This document shows, piece after piece, positions 43,442 to 56,700 of a DNA stretch of 64,000 bases; positions within the stretch are counted from its first letter, which is position 1; every line of letters starts with the position of its first letter. Under the pieces are notes generated by a model. That model had not been told where the DNA came from and made no database searches. It saw only the letters and a program-made list of their open reading frames with translations. Both the position numbers and the translations under genes were made by a program. This DNA is from Kitagawia praeruptora. Taxonomy: Eukaryota; Streptophyta; Magnoliopsida; Apiales; Apiaceae. The DNA lies in the NCBI GenBank assembly GCA_037693485.1, contig CM075352.1, positions 160,339,501-160,403,500 on the forward strand. Reading direction: 5' to 3'.

Positions 43442-45279
43442 GTTTCGATGGGGAAGGATATGTAAGGCGCCTTGTAGGTATGTTTTCTGCTATCCCTCGT
43501 ATTTACTTCCATTCAATGCGGACATTGAATATTTTAAGTTTGGGGGTGGTTTATGGGATAAGTAGGGTTTATGTATTCATGTAGGATTTCATGCTTTAGT
43601 AGTAAATTATGCATTTAAGTTCGTGTGATCTACGTTTGTTTCATATATGACATTCTGTTTTATTTTCGTATACCATGTGAGTTCATAGTAGTTTGCATTT
43701 GCACCCCATGCTTGATAGGAATTTTGTGTTGTTGACGCTTTTGATTGAGAAGTGATATGCTTTGTTCTTGTGCACACACATACACTAGTAAGTTGAAGTT
43801 AGTAGACTTATTGAATGTTGTAAGTGAATAGAAGGACATGAATATGTGCAAGATGATTTAGTTTGCATGCTTTGAATACAAGTCGGTGCATTAAAGAGAT
43901 TTTTGCTTGGGATTGAGTATGTTTGTCCGTCAAGTAAGTTTTTTAGCCTTATTTCATATTTGTTGTAATTTATTCGTTTACTTGAGTGTCCACGGATTGT
44001 TTGCATTGCTAGCAGTTGTTTGAGGTCTTTCTTGAAACGCATGACATTATTTGACGATTAAAATGATAAAGGCATTTAGGAATAACCGCATATTATCCCA
44101 TATTACCACACCATATTTACATGATCAATTAGTTAACCCATTGAGCTTTATCCTATTTTTCGGTGACATACCACATTACTTGCCTAGACCTTTTTCTTAT
44201 ATTGGCCTTATATTATTTTGAACCCACATTGTCAAAGGCTAGTAGAGTGCTTACGGAAGTAATAAGGTGTGCAAGGAGGGGTTTATTGTTGGTCTTACTT
44301 TTGGGGAAAATATTGAAAATTGGGTTTGTTTACTTGAAAGTCGGCATGTGTAATAAAATTGTGGGATCATTGTTATTGTGTATATTATTGTTTGTGTTCT
44401 ATTTAGCTCTCGAAAAGAAAAAAAAAGGAAAAGAAAAAAAAAAACAGAAGAGAAAAAAAAAATTAATATTATGAGAGCATGTTTGTGGTGATCCTACTTT
44501 GGTCGACTAGTCGAGTGTTTTGTTGGAAGAAAAATAATAGATTATGTGGGGGGGGGGGAAATAGGGTGTTGTGTATGATTTATTATGGTACTTACTAGCT
44601 TTTGACACTTCACCTGATTCGGCTTATTTGACATAACTTGTCCCTAGCCCCGTTACCACCCAAATAAAGACCTTTTGATTATCGTCATTGATGTATGTTG
44701 TGTTAAGAGTTAGAATGATACCAAATGTCAAGCATGCTTATGATTTTGTTGGAATTGAGTGATACAATTACCCTTGTTCTTGAGAGAGTATTCTTTTGTG
44801 AGTGGATTGTGAGTGTTTACTTGTTTTTACGTGTGAGATCCCGAGTTTTGTCCCAAAGATGTACTATTGTAGGCTTAGCATGTTTACTAACTTATTCTTA
44901 CATTTGACATGGACTTGTGAGAACTTATGCATGTTCGTTGAGTAGACTATGTGAATACTTGCACTTTCAACACCAAGACATTGCGTATTTACTTTGATTC
45001 TTAAGTTGATATGGCATGAGAGGATTTGAAGGTATGGTAGGATATTAGTACTAGATTATTTACATTTTCATTTAGTTGCATTCATGTATTGCATTGCATT
45101 GGATTTTGTGGGTTCATTCGCTATAGGCCCTCACGAGACCTTACTCGTCCACTAGGGCTGTCTAGGGGTTTAAAGGGCTTGTTGCATATGCCAAATGCAA
45201 CCGTGATCACCTACAGAAGTGGTACTAGTTAGTTAGTTAGTTGTAATTGTTTATGCTTGAGGACAAGCATCGGTTTAAG
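43442..45279 (+). other. Non-coding 3' interior of element G
   Basis: No gene. Notable: AAGTTTGGGGGTGG at 43538-43551, a near copy of the true tract before the LTR; an A-rich block (44410-44465); a run of 12 G (about 44547-44558); GTTA repeats at 45227-45241; and the end GAGGACAAGCATCGGTTTAA just before the purine tract. Confidence 0.6.
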
Positions 45280-45289
45280 TTTGGGGGTG
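45280..45289 (+). other. Polypurine tract of element G
   Basis: TTTGGGGGTG abutting the LTR start TGATAAG. Confidence 0.75.
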
Positions 45290-46795
45290 TGATAAGTGGA
45301 TTTTATATCCACTTGGAGCGTTTCATATCGGCTTAAATTGATTGTCTTGGACTCAAGTTTGTTATAGTTTTGATGTGCTTTGTGTAGATGTGCAGGTTTG
45401 CAAGAATGTTCATTATAGTGGATGCTTCTGTCATTTTTGGAGGTTAAATTGATTAAAATTCGGATTTTCCGGGACGGTTGCGCAGTCTACACTGTTTTGG
45501 CTATATCTGGAGTTCTATAAGTCCGTTTTCAGCGATCTTACTGTCCGCGCGAAGCTTGGGAAATTTTATACAACGTGGGACAGGTCTTACACGAGCAGGC
45601 TGCGTGTGGTGGGCACAGGAAGCGTGACAAACAGACTGATGGGAGCAGGGAAATTACTATTTTTCCCTTTTCAAGTTCTAATTGTATTTCGGGCAGTTTT
45701 TAGTACCTTAATTGAATTCTAATTATAATAGAAGGTAATTTCTTGCTGGGCAAGAAATCTAGAGCTTATTTAAACACATCTTAGCATTGTAACGTGTATC
45801 ATAGTTTTTATTATTGTATCATAGCTTAGATCTGCAAGGGAGAAAAGGAGAGAAGGATTTAATGCTCGTGACAAGCAACGGATCTAGATCTACTTCATCT
45901 TTTGTGTTATTCTGGATTCTAGATTTGTTTTCTCAACTCTTTGTTTTATTAATATAATTACTTCTTTTATTCATATCTTGTTTTATATCATGGTGTCATC
46001 AGATCCCGTGATGACGAACGGTTCAATTATGATCTAATCGTTGTCATGGGATTCTAACGGAGTTATCTATGTAGCTTAGTAGTTTGATTGCTTGAAAGAT
46101 TACGTGTGGTGAATTCTTGATATCCTCGTATGGTTGTGCTTTATGAATTTAGATGCGTAGCTAACATCTAATTTGTTAATCTCTTGCAAAACGAGAGTGG
46201 ATCTTGAGATTTAGAACTTGCCATGCTAGCATAGGATAGGTTGATGTTTTAACATCATGATTTGTGGTGTAAATAGAGATATTATGTTGCCCTATGTGAT
46301 CTTAATAGACAACTTGTTCTTCAACCGTTATGTTTTCAAATCTTATAGAGATATAGGGTCTAAGCATAATTGGTATCTATTCATCTTCTATCTCTTTTGT
46401 GGATGTATGTTTAGTTTGGTATTCGTATACTGGGATGTAGAGTTTACTTGTTTCGTGTTGTCTGATCAGATATCAAAACCATCACGTGCATTGATTAAAG
46501 GCGTCAACTCTAAGTGAAGTATTTAATGAAGTTAGGATCCCATGTTTATTCTCATATAAGAAATTCGATTTCAATTCTCATTAGTTAAATTAATTCTTAG
46601 TTTTATAATTTGCATTAGTTTAATTTAGATAATCAAATCTCAATTTGTTATTTGTCTTAGCAGTGAGTTAAAACCATACATTGTTGCATATGTACATCGA
46701 CTGATTTAAAACCAAAACCAGATCTCTGTGGAACGAACTTGATTTCTATCTGTATTACTTGTGACCACGTACACTTGCGTGATTTTGTGTTAACA
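45290..46795 (+). repeat. 3' LTR of element G
   Basis: 1506 bp, TGATAAGTGG to GTTAACA. Its last part equals 1-816. Start and many internal blocks (for example the stretch around GCTAGCATAGG and the GACCACGTNCNCTTGCGTG end) match element E's LTR at lower identity. Possible TATA: TTATTTAAA at about 45767. Confidence 0.85.
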
Positions 46796-47029
46796 GTAAC
46801 AAATTATTCCAACTATAATTCTTCCATGTTTTCCTCGTGCCTTTATAACAGTAATTAAACTATTTTTAAATGTCATTTAAATTAATATAAATTATTAAAT
46901 AGTTATACAAGTATGCTATGAAAAATCTAAATAATCATGTTAAAAAAATTATATTAAAAGTTGTATATCATGTTGTACTTAGTAAACCTTTGCCCTCGGC
47001 GACTGAAAGTAGAGTTGGAGTCCTTACTT
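46796..47029. repeat. Second copy of the 234-bp LTR flank
   Basis: Same as 817-1050; both follow the LTR end directly with GTAACAAATT and stop matching after CTTACTT. Confidence 0.8.
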
Positions 47030-47442
47030 ATTTTAGGATACTTATTATTGGCATCATACTCCAAATCTCCCTTTAGATTCTTATTGCTGGGCTGCATTTT
47101 TCTTAATTCTTACTACCTTATCTTGCAAATTGTGCATGTTTTCAGGGATGTTTAACCATCTTGAAATAGATGTTATTCGTAAATCAAACATTTTACAAGT
47201 TAAATGAACCAAAAATCCCTTATCATACCCACGTTATCATCGAAATCCTTAACCTTGTAGGCATTTAGTGAATGAGTTCAAGCAAATCCTTTAAGAACTT
47301 GTCTTTCGTTACTCCAAATTTATAAGAGATGCGGAGCTCTTCTCAACTTAAAAGGAATTATACTTTGAGTCAATATATGGCTACATTTTTGCATGCTTTT
47401 TAAATGCTGAAAGGCAACATATGATCTTAAAAAACATAGTTT
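47030..47442. other. Unassigned sequence
   Basis: About 410 bp, AT-rich. I see no gene, repeat or element boundary in it. Confidence 0.4.
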
Positions 47443-48303
47443 CCAAATAAAAATACATAAAAATACTGTCAAACATCAAAATACATAAACAGGATGTCGA
47501 GAAGCACGAATAAGTTGTCTAGAATCCAAAATAACTACATAAAATCCATAAATCATTCCAATACACAACCAACCATCCATATATACATTATTCTAATTAG
47601 TAAACATGTTCATATTTAGTTTTAATTATTAAAACACGACGGATCGAGCTCTTTATGATTTATTATATATAGGATATAACGTAAAAATATTAATTTTGGT
47701 ATGCCCAAAATTTTAGCAAAAGGGTTGGGAATATGCTTTAGGTAATACAAGTTAAAGTAATAATACATGTAATTAGAAAAATATAACAACATTATTGTGA
47801 CAGCCCGGGATCCCGGTGTCACTATTTAATAACATGCATTGACAGATAATATAAAATAAAATGACACTCTCACAAGATAGGATCTTTTCCAAGTTTTGGC
47901 ATTAAAACAAGAATCTAAATTCAATTATTACAACTCCAATAAAACTAATCTAGAAAAATCTATCTGAGAACATTACCAACTGCAGATTTTAGAAATTACA
48001 AAACACGCTTACAACCAGCTGCTATCCCCGGGTTCGCGAGTCATCAAACTGCCTAGCTGAAAGGTTAGATAAGATGCAAGAGTGAGCAAAAAAAAGTTCA
48101 GCAAGTAAATATATAAGCAACAGAATTTAAACCATTTTGAAGAGTATAAAGACCAATAATTTGACAAGAATCAAATTCTTTGGTGTATTTAGCGAATCAA
48201 AACCAGTGTATTTTATAAGTAAACAGAATGTAAAAATATTTGATAATAATCTTGCTTAAACCAATAGGTTTTCTATTATAGAAAATTCTAAGTATCAGTG
48301 TAA
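47443..48303. repeat. Tandem duplication, copy 1
   Basis: Starts CCAAATAAAAATAC and matches copy 2 (49537-50258) closely, about 2.1 kb apart. Contains TGTGACAGCCCGGGATCC at 47799, which looks like an LTR terminus (minus-strand end GGGCTGTCACA), and a likely LTR continuing to the right. No primer site next to it. Confidence 0.8.
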
Positions 48304-48954
48304 CTGTTGTCGAATAAAATGAGGGTTAGTATGTATTTAATGTTAGGGTTCGTGAGCTTCATGTTTTAATGATTGTTTCCGTGTTTCGAGACTAATCGGT
48401 CCTCATAGAGTGCCTACGTATCTCGTTATTGAGAATCAAGTCAAAAACGTAGTTCTAAAATGATGGGTCAGGCCCTTTATATAGGCATTGGGAGCCTTAG
48501 AATCGTAGTAGGGTTAGAAGATTTGATGGACAAGCCACCTCCTTGAGGAAGGTTTTAGATTCCTTCCTTGTAGGAGTATATTTCCATATCGAATTGGGTG
48601 TCTTGGAGGCTACTCTTACAGATATTGTATCCTTAATTGACTCTAATTGCTGAGCTATTTATCACCTTCAATATAAATTAGGAAATTAATATTTAATTAG
48701 GGTTTTGGGCCTCGTAAATGGGCCCCACGCTCGGACCATACCAGGTCTAATTAATGCCAAATTAAATGTGTCTTTAGGGCTTACTTTTAGCCCATATCAT
48801 TTGCCCCTCAACTTCTAGGAAAACTGATCAGGTTTTCCTTGAAGTTTTAATTGCCTTTTTCGAGACTTGGGTCAGTGTTTGTCTTAGTACACTAGTGTTT
48901 TACGAATATCGTCTTGATGTAAAGCGTGGAGCGACCAACGCATTTACGACGATG
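48304..48954. other. Unassigned sequence between the duplicated blocks, left part
   Basis: No gene recognised. Probably the body of the LTR whose end is at 47799. Confidence 0.4.
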
Positions 48955-49108
48955 TTAAAACGACGCTATATGATGCTAAACGGTGCTAATCAGCCTTAAA
49001 TGATGTTTAAACGGTGTTAAACGACGTTAAACGGCATAAAATGATGCTATACGGTGCTAATCAGCCTTAAACGACGTTTAAACAGTGTTAAACGGAGTTA
49101 AACGGTGC
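48955..49108. repeat. 71-bp tandem repeat built on TTAAACGRYG
   Basis: Two full units (start TGATGCTA at 48971 and 49042), each itself made of TTAAACGG/TTAAACGACG steps and GGTGCTAATCAGCC. Confidence 0.75.
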
Positions 49109-49200
49109 TAGCAGGGGCCCTTGGCGGGGTCCAAGGGGCGGCAGCCCCTGGCGGGGTCCAAGGGAAAAAGCCCCTCGCTGGGGTCCAAGGGGCAGAACCC
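49109..49200. repeat. GC-rich repeat, GGGGTCCAAGGG units
   Basis: Three copies of GGGGTCCAAGGG separated by about 30-bp C/G-rich links (CAGCCCCTGGC and similar). Confidence 0.75.
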
Positions 49201-49319
49201 TTGCCTTTTTTATTTCTGAAGACTAGTACTATTCAGAATTTATCGTTTTGGTTCGAATTCTGAAATTTGGTCACTAATTTTAACCTCAAGAAATTGCATA
49301 TTTTTCTGGTACATGATGA

Positions 49320-49536
49320 TGTGTCTCGGCTAGAGGACTCCCTGGGAGCCTCTCGGCTGATGGGTCTCGGCGAGAGGACTCCCCGGGAGCCTCTCGGCTG
49401 ATGACTCTCGGCCAAGGACCTTCCCCGGGTGTGTCTCGCCTAGTTGGTCTCGGCTGGGGCTGCCCTCGGGTGGGTCTTGGCTGGTGTGTCTAGGCTGTTA
49501 TGTCTCGGCTGGTGGCTCTCGGCTGGTGACACTCGG
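49320..49536. repeat. CTCGGC-rich minisatellite
   Basis: A 54-bp unit (TGTCTCGGC or GGTCTCGGC, then GAGAGGACTCC, then GGGAGCCTCTCGGCTGAT) repeated about twice, then shorter CTCGGCTGG steps. The array ends exactly where tandem-duplication copy 2 begins. Minus-strand open frames here (49233-49664) are repeat translations. Confidence 0.75.
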
Positions 49537-50258
49537 CCAAATAAAAATACCGTCAAACATCCAAATACATAAACAGCATGTCCAGAAGCATGAATAAGCT
49601 GTCTAGAATCCAAAATAACTACATAAAATCCATAAATCATTCCAATACACAACCAAACATCCATATATACATTATTCTAATTTGAAAATATGTTCATATT
49701 TAGTTTTAATTATTAAAACACGATGGACCGAGTTCTTTACGGTTTATTATATATAGGATATAATGTAAAAATATTAATTTTGGTATGCCACAAAATTTTA
49801 GCAAAAGGGTTGGGAATATGTTTTAGGTAATACAAGTTAAAATAATAATACATGTAATTAGAAATATATAACAACATTATTGTGACAGCCCGGGATCCGG
49901 GTGTCACTATTTAATAACATGCATTGACAGATAATATGAAAGAAAATGACACTCTCACAAGTAGGATCTTTTTCATGTTTTGGCATTAAAACAAGAATCT
50001 AAATTCAATTATTATAACTCCAATAAACTAATCTAAAAAAATCTATCTGCAGATTTTAGAAATTACAAAACACGCTTACAACCAGCTGCTATCCCCGGGT
50101 TCCCGCGAGTCATCAAACTGCGTAGCTCAAAGGTTAGATAAGATGCAAGAGTGAGCAAAGAAAAGTTTAGCAAGTAAATATATAAGCAACAGAATATAAA
50201 CCATTTTGAAGAGTGTAAAGACCAATAATTTGACAAGAATCAAATTTATCAGTGTAAC
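49537..50258. repeat. Tandem duplication, copy 2
   Basis: Matches 47443-48303 but lacks the stretch that corresponds to 48179-48292 and a short stretch near 47965-47985. LTR-terminus-like TGTGACAGCCCGGGATCC recurs at about 49883. Confidence 0.8.
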
Positions 50259-50310
50259 AAAATGTTCGTACTAAATTACCAATCGTTCATTTTTGCAAGT
50301 ATTTAATAAA

Positions 50311-50430
50311 CAAGGCCCATTTAATGAAGTGGATTAAAATGACACTGAGCTAAAACGGAAGATTTTTTTCAAGCATTTAATAATCAAGGCCCATTTAATG
50401 AAGTGGATTAAAATGACACTGAGCTAATGC
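50311..50430. repeat. 74-bp tandem duplication
   Basis: Unit CAAGGCCCATTTAATGAAGT starts at 50311 and 50385; the second unit leads into the hAT target site. Confidence 0.85.
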
Positions 50431-50439
50431 GGATGATCA

Positions 50440-50447
50440 GTCACACT
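50440..50447. repeat. Left target-site duplication of the hAT-like element
   Basis: GTCACACT, repeated at 52034-52041. Eight bases is the hAT superfamily length. Confidence 0.92.
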
Positions 50448-52033
50448 TAGGGGTGTAATTTAAACCGAGCCGGCTCGAACTCGACTCGAGCTCGACTCGA
50501 AAAAGTGGGCTCGACTCAGATCGAACTCGTTATCGAGCTCGAGCTCGAACATGTTTTCGGGCTCGATTAAAAACTCGAGTCGAGCCGAGTTTTTTTAAGC
50601 TCGACTCGATAAAATCGAACTCGGCTAGAACTCGAACTCGATTAACTTTTTAAAAAAATATTCATGTGCTTATTATTCTATGTGTTATCACTCAAGTATT
50701 TATGAAAATTACTTTTAAAACTTAACTTGATATATTTTTCACATATTATTATGTGCTATATTATATTATTAGTATAGTTAGTGAAATTTTCGAATTAAAT
50801 TCGTTCTTATATGAGAATATGAGATATTTAATTATACATTTTTGTAAGTAATTTATAAAATTTTTATTGTAAAATTTAAATTGATAATCATTTTTTTAGT
50901 TATTAGCTCTTTTTCTTTCCAAAAATTTTAAAGTGCAAAACTTGCATTTCAAATATTTTTATTAAGAAATTTAACTTTAAAAAACAAGAAGAAATAATAT
51001 AGCATAATACATAGATTTTTAAAAAAATTGGCTTGAAAATTTAAAAACTTACATTTACAGTCTTACACTGAGTGACCATCAAAATACTACCATACTAACA
51101 TACCATCTAAATTTAAAATTAATTTAATTAAATAGATAGTTTTTTTATAGTTACCAAAAATTAACTTTAAAGAAAATCTTTTGTTTTAAAATTTTACTAA
51201 ATACTTTGTTTTTTAAAATCAAGATATCTTATCAACACTTTGGATTAAAATTACATAATTCATAAATTTTATAATTAAATATGATATACGCATATAATTT
51301 ATCTAAAAATTAATAATTTTTGAGTTACGATTTATATAGTATTGTATGTTCTTATCAAAATATAATATTAAATTAATTATTTACATACTTACATGCAAAC
51401 GTAGTGATTAGTAACTCGAATCAAAGATTTTTTTTACATGCAATATTTTTAAAATTCAATTAATATTATTAATTGTTATTAAAGTGTCAAAATATTTTTG
51501 ATATCACGATTAGTCTATACTACTTCGATTGATCTTTTGATCGATCCTTAGTTGTCAGCGATCAAGTTCGATTTCTGAGTTATACTTCCATATATTTTGT
51601 CTTTGTACAATTATAAAATATAACAGCAAGATAGTAACATCGTATATTTGTTGTATGCAATATTTTATTAAATTATAAATAAAATTTATAAAACTACTAA
51701 TGACTCTCAGTGTAGGGTGCCTAGCAACTTGCCTATTTTAAAAAAATATAAAAAAATGTTTCACATTTTATCATCATTAAAACTCGAAACTCGGTTAAAA
51801 CTCGAAAAACTCGAAAACTCGGTAACCACGAAAACTCGAAAACTCGATAAAAGCTCGGAAACTCGTTTAAAAACTCGATAAGCTCGAAAACTCGATTAAA
51901 AACTTGATAAGCTCGAAAGCTCACTCGACTCGTATAGTAACCGAGTCGAGTTCGAACACAAATTTCAGGCTCGATAAATTTTAGGCTCGACTCGACTCAA
52001 AAAAGCTCGAACTCGACTCGAATTACACCCCTA
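50448..52033. mobile_element. Non-autonomous hAT-like DNA transposon, 1586 bp
   Basis: Terminal inverted repeat TAGGGGTGTAATT (13 bp perfect) with the matching AATTACACCCCTA at 52021-52033 and 8-bp duplication GTCACACT. Both ends carry about 200-250 bp of CTCGA-type subterminal repeats (left 50461-50645, right 51779-52020) in opposite orientation, as hAT transposases need. The middle (50650-51770) is very AT-rich with no transposase frame, so it depends on a helper. The duplication is perfect, so insertion is not ancient. Confidence 0.93.
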
Positions 52034-52041
52034 GTCACACT
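52034..52041. repeat. Right target-site duplication of the hAT-like element
   Basis: GTCACACT, same as 50440-50447. Confidence 0.92.
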
Positions 52042-53704
52042 AAAGCCCCGAAGCACAGTGTTATTTAAACATCGATTCTAATATAAATGGATCCGAAGGC
52101 AATACAAGCCAAAAGCACTTATTGGCATTGGCTACAATAGTGGGCCTGGTGCCACAGTCCTCTTACGCAATTGTCTTTCCAACTTCATATACAAAAACAT
52201 TTTGTCAAAATTGTAGCACTAGGTCCAATTTGACCAGCTACTTAATTTCTCATAATTCTTCTATATAGGAATTAACTCAAAATCTTGTTATCTTAACAAG
52301 TATCCGTAAAAAACTCGGGCCTAAAGTATTCTTTCAAATCTTAATACATTATCAAGATATAATTTATCAAAGCATGAAGCATTTGCAGGATATAATAGAA
52401 GTTCAGATCCTTTAAACATATTGAGTAAAACAGTTATAGAATGTAAAGATAGTATGTCGTATCACATGCACAATGATTTGAAAGAAAACGTTCGCAATAT
52501 AGTTGACAAAAATATGTCAATAATAAGTGAGAGAGAGATAGATACTTGCCTGGTAGGAGTAGTAGCATTGGATGAAAGGAAAGAAAACCCTGGTGTAACC
52601 GATGGTCTAAATCGGACATCTCTATAACTAATATAAGTGATGACTGGATGTACTTAAATCTACCCTTTAGTAACTTGCTATAATATAATAATTAGAGATA
52701 AGCACTTAATTAACACTTAGACCAAACACTATTCAAGATAGAACTAAATTTTGTTACACTAATTATACATTCTAGTAGTTACACATAAGTGAATTCAAAT
52801 ATATTTTGGTAAAATATTTGGTTTCTATTTAGAAAAAAAATATCTAGATTAAATAAAATTAAATTCGATTAATGATTATTTAATAAAATTAATTAATTAC
52901 TTTAAGTAATTAATCAAATAAATTAAATAATTCACTAACCACATCTAATCAGATTTAAATAGATATTTTTATCTCAAAATAAATCATTTTAAATCCTTTT
53001 TAAAAATTACAATTAATTTAAAACCAATCAATATAATTATCCAGTTAATAACTAAATTAATTGAGCAATTATATCAATTAATTTTAAATTGAAAATTAAT
53101 TATATTATAAGATTTAAAATTGAAATTAAATAAATAATTAAATAAATAATTAACTATTTAATTAATCAACCAAAAATAATTATTTAAATTAGTAAAGTAA
53201 ATAATTAAATGATTAATTAAATAAAGTAAATAATCAAATAAATAATTAACTAATCAACATGATTAATTAACTATTCAAATAAAATTTTGGAATTATAAAA
53301 GAATTTTCAAAAATCATTTCCTAAAACTTATTTAAAAAGAATATAATGATAAGTTGATAACAAGGGAATGGATTAATCATCCTGCAACACAATCAACTGA
53401 AAACCTAACTATTTAATATCTCCCCAGGACATTAGTAAAAGTATTGCTACTAATTAATAACAATCCTATTAAATTGAATAAGTAACATGCAAAACATGAT
53501 AACAGGACATCAACCCACAAGAATTTCACAAACACTTCTAACCACAATTTACGTATGACAGTCGCAAAACAAATTCTAACACTTAAAACAACCCAACTGA
53601 GTACTACACAACTCCGTGTCTCGGTGACCAAAAAAAACTTGTAACTAAGCTTAAAGCTCTACAAAAGTCATGGCACTCCGTTTCCAACAGGTAGCGAGCA
53701 CATA
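52042..53704. other. Unassigned region, possible small exon at about 52390-52627
   Basis: The frame open to TAA 52625-52627 is preceded by ATTTGCAG/GATATAATAG (a plausible acceptor) and translates to a charged, non-repetitive peptide (contains NDLKENVRNIVDKNM). I do not recognise it. 52670-53340 is almost pure A/T with repeated AATTAATTA/AATAAATAA; 53340-53704 shows nothing I can name. This is the only stretch between mobile elements that might hold host sequence. Confidence 0.3.
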
Positions 53705-56700
53705 TGTAACCGTCTCAAAATCCGGAGTACAGATTTGGAGCCATTAACCACAAACACATAATACAATCCCTGAATATAAACATTATATAATAACAAAACC
53801 CCTCAACCATGATCGCATACAGGATATGGTATGAAACAAACTATCAATTACATTATTACAACCCAATCTCCGAATAAAATATTATACCTTTTGTGAGGAT
53901 ACCAAATCACTAACTATCTATATATCCAACCTTGACAATTCCCCACCACTATTCAACGAAGTCCATAATTCGAACGTCTCTTCCCGCTGCCTGAAGAGCA
54001 ATACCAACTGACCACTAGGTCCACTAATTATCTCTATCAACTGAAGAAAACAAGCAAAAGCAAGAGGGAGCCAACAATGCTCAGCAAGTGTAAATAGTGA
54101 TAACAATTTCAATAACGAAGACAAATCTGATAACAAAAGAGTTTCAACTCATTCTATGAAAGGATCGGTTATATCGACTTTTGATTGCCACGAGGGCCAA
54201 TAATTCACCATTCACAAGGTGCATCAAGAATTAAAACTGACAAGGGATTCTGATATCAAAGTATCATTAAAACAGACTTCCAAGGAGTCAAGAATTAAAC
54301 ATCTCAATCTCAAAGTATAGATTAGAATTGGAATTTTTATTTATTTTTTTTAAAAAAAACATCAAGGTTAGGCTGCTGATCAGTCAGCACTAACCCCGGA
54401 CAAACGCACACAACAATGTCCTAGAATGGATCCACGACACACATTGGCCTTATTACTTCCGACCACGAATCTGGTCCGACCTTACGGTCCAAAAACATTT
54501 ATCACGACCACAATAGGGTCCGACCTTTCGGTCAAAACATTTTACCACGACCACAATAGGGTCCGACCTTTCGGTCAAAAATATTCCAATTCTACATCAG
54601 ACCCACTAGGCGTCAGAACAATCGACAGCCTTACCACAACAACCAACTGGAAAACTCATGTTCCAGAATAACAATTAATTCATAATTAAGAATCGCTGAT
54701 GAATATCAACTGGTATCAATCAGATCAAACCAACAACGGGGTAACAAGGAATAATAATATCAATAGGTGTCGACAAGTTCGACACGATAAAGGGGGTGAT
54801 AAATAAAGAATAATCTCAAAGGGTATCGACAAGTTCGATACAAAACAGGGTGATAATCGAATAATCAAGATCTTCAATAAATACCGACGAGTTCGATAAT
54901 AAATGGGGCGGAGAATATAAAGAATAATATTTGAATACGTATCAACACGATAGATATGAGTAATTGGGGTCATAACATCATTAAATTATCTAAAGAGAGA
55001 ATTCACTTGAGCGAGAATAAAAGATATAAATCACAACAAGATTTCAACAATCGAAATTCTAAGTCAGAGCAAAGATATGGTCAAGTACTAAGCATTTAAT
55101 AAAATTTATCTACACATTGCAAGGTTTGACTCAGCATAAGTGAATGAAATAGTATAAAACGATTATTTGCAAAATAATTTCATTATAGTAAATTTCAGAT
55201 CAGTTTGACAAAAACATCCCCTAAAGAGGGTCCATTGGTGATAATATGTTAAAATCAGGAATTTCGCTAACAGGTATTTATAAGGATTTTAAAACTTGGA
55301 TTTCCTTTATTTAGGGAATTCTTAAACAATTTCGACGAAAATAGAAGAAGAGGCATTCCAGGAATAGAATACAGAGCGAGAAAGGTTAATTGTAAAATTC
55401 TTTGCAAATCGGATGTTCGAATTACGGGTAGGGGAGATAAACAACATCACGCTTATTTAGAAAAGTATATGTGTCATCTGCCATCTATACTTGGCCAAAT
55501 CATCACATACTATAAATAAACTAAATTGCATCACTTGAACAATAAGTGATTAGCAAGAACACTTGCCTCGATTCATGGAGTTCCTGATTCTCCATCGATA
55601 CTCAGCTTATCTTCTCGCCAATCTCTTTCATTTACATGTGGCTTCTCACTCGGTCCCACTTTCATCCTTTGCACTTTACCAGTTTCCACATCAATTCACC
55701 CGCACTAGCCTTGGCTAGGTTTCCTATTCAAACCTTTTCAAGGTCAAATACTATTTTAGTATCCAACTAAGCAAAATCTTATTGTTTTGCTCTACTCTAC
55801 CCATACGCGTCCTATAACGCTTACTTATATAACTTATACAAACATACTTAATCACATTCATAATATAGTTTCAAGACAACCACTAAATCAAATACTCACT
55901 CCACATAAATACTTAACACATATGATTACTCGACACTTAGATACCATCTAGGCAACCACTTCACAACAATACATATCAACTATAACATTTACCTTGACTC
56001 TCGAAAATCACCATATACTTTTAAATCACCAAATCAAATAACTTAAATAGATTTTTAAATAAATTTGCAGGGGATTTTTAGAAAATTTCGGCATGAAGTA
56101 TTCGTTTATCGGACTATGGGCACAGCCCCTCAATTACAATTCAACCCTGCTTTAGCAAAAATAAAGCTGCCTCAACTTGCAACAACATAAAATAATCAAG
56201 TAAGAAAAGTACCCGCCCAGACATGCGGCACCTAGCACATAATAATTTACATTAACACTACTACTTACGCTACACCAATGATCGTATTTCTCACGCATTT
56301 TAATGATACACGTGACAATCAATCATTAATGTTCGTAAGCCCTAGGGAACAACCCCTAGCACTAACTATTACTTACGCTATATCAATGATCACGTCACTC
56401 AAGTATATTAATTATACTCGTGATAGTTAATCATTGCTATTCGTAAGCCCGAGGAACTAGTTGAAGAGAATTACACAAGTCCTTAAATATTGACATTTAG
56501 GACTTGTGATCTCATTGCAACTCCTCGCAGATAATCACATAATCAAATAAATCTAACTATTAATCTTTGATATAAATCACTTTTTAAAACCATACAAATA
56601 GCTCACCACCACATATAATTTACCACCAAATACTCGACAAGTAATATATCCAACAATTACTATAACTTGACTTTATACATTTAGTTCATAAACATTTATA

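Larger units (their letters stand above)
42541..46795 (+). mobile_element. 3' half of an Athila-type Ty3/gypsy element (G)
   Basis: Has the double hairpin typical of Athila-like elements downstream of pol (42568-42618), a remnant of a following ORF (43307), a long non-coding interior ending in the purine tract TTTGGGGGTG (45280-45289), and a complete 3' LTR 45290-46795. The gag, protease, RT and integrase parts and the 5' LTR are missing. Its LTR start (TGATAAGTG...TATATCCACTTGGA) resembles that of element E (59628). Confidence 0.75.

Noticed and set aside
44547..44558. G12 run as a G-quadruplex
   Set aside because: A single homopolymer, not four spaced G tracts; may also be a sequencing-length artefact.
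49233..49664. Two minus-strand frames with ESHQPR motifs
   Set aside because: Translations of the CTCGGC minisatellite.
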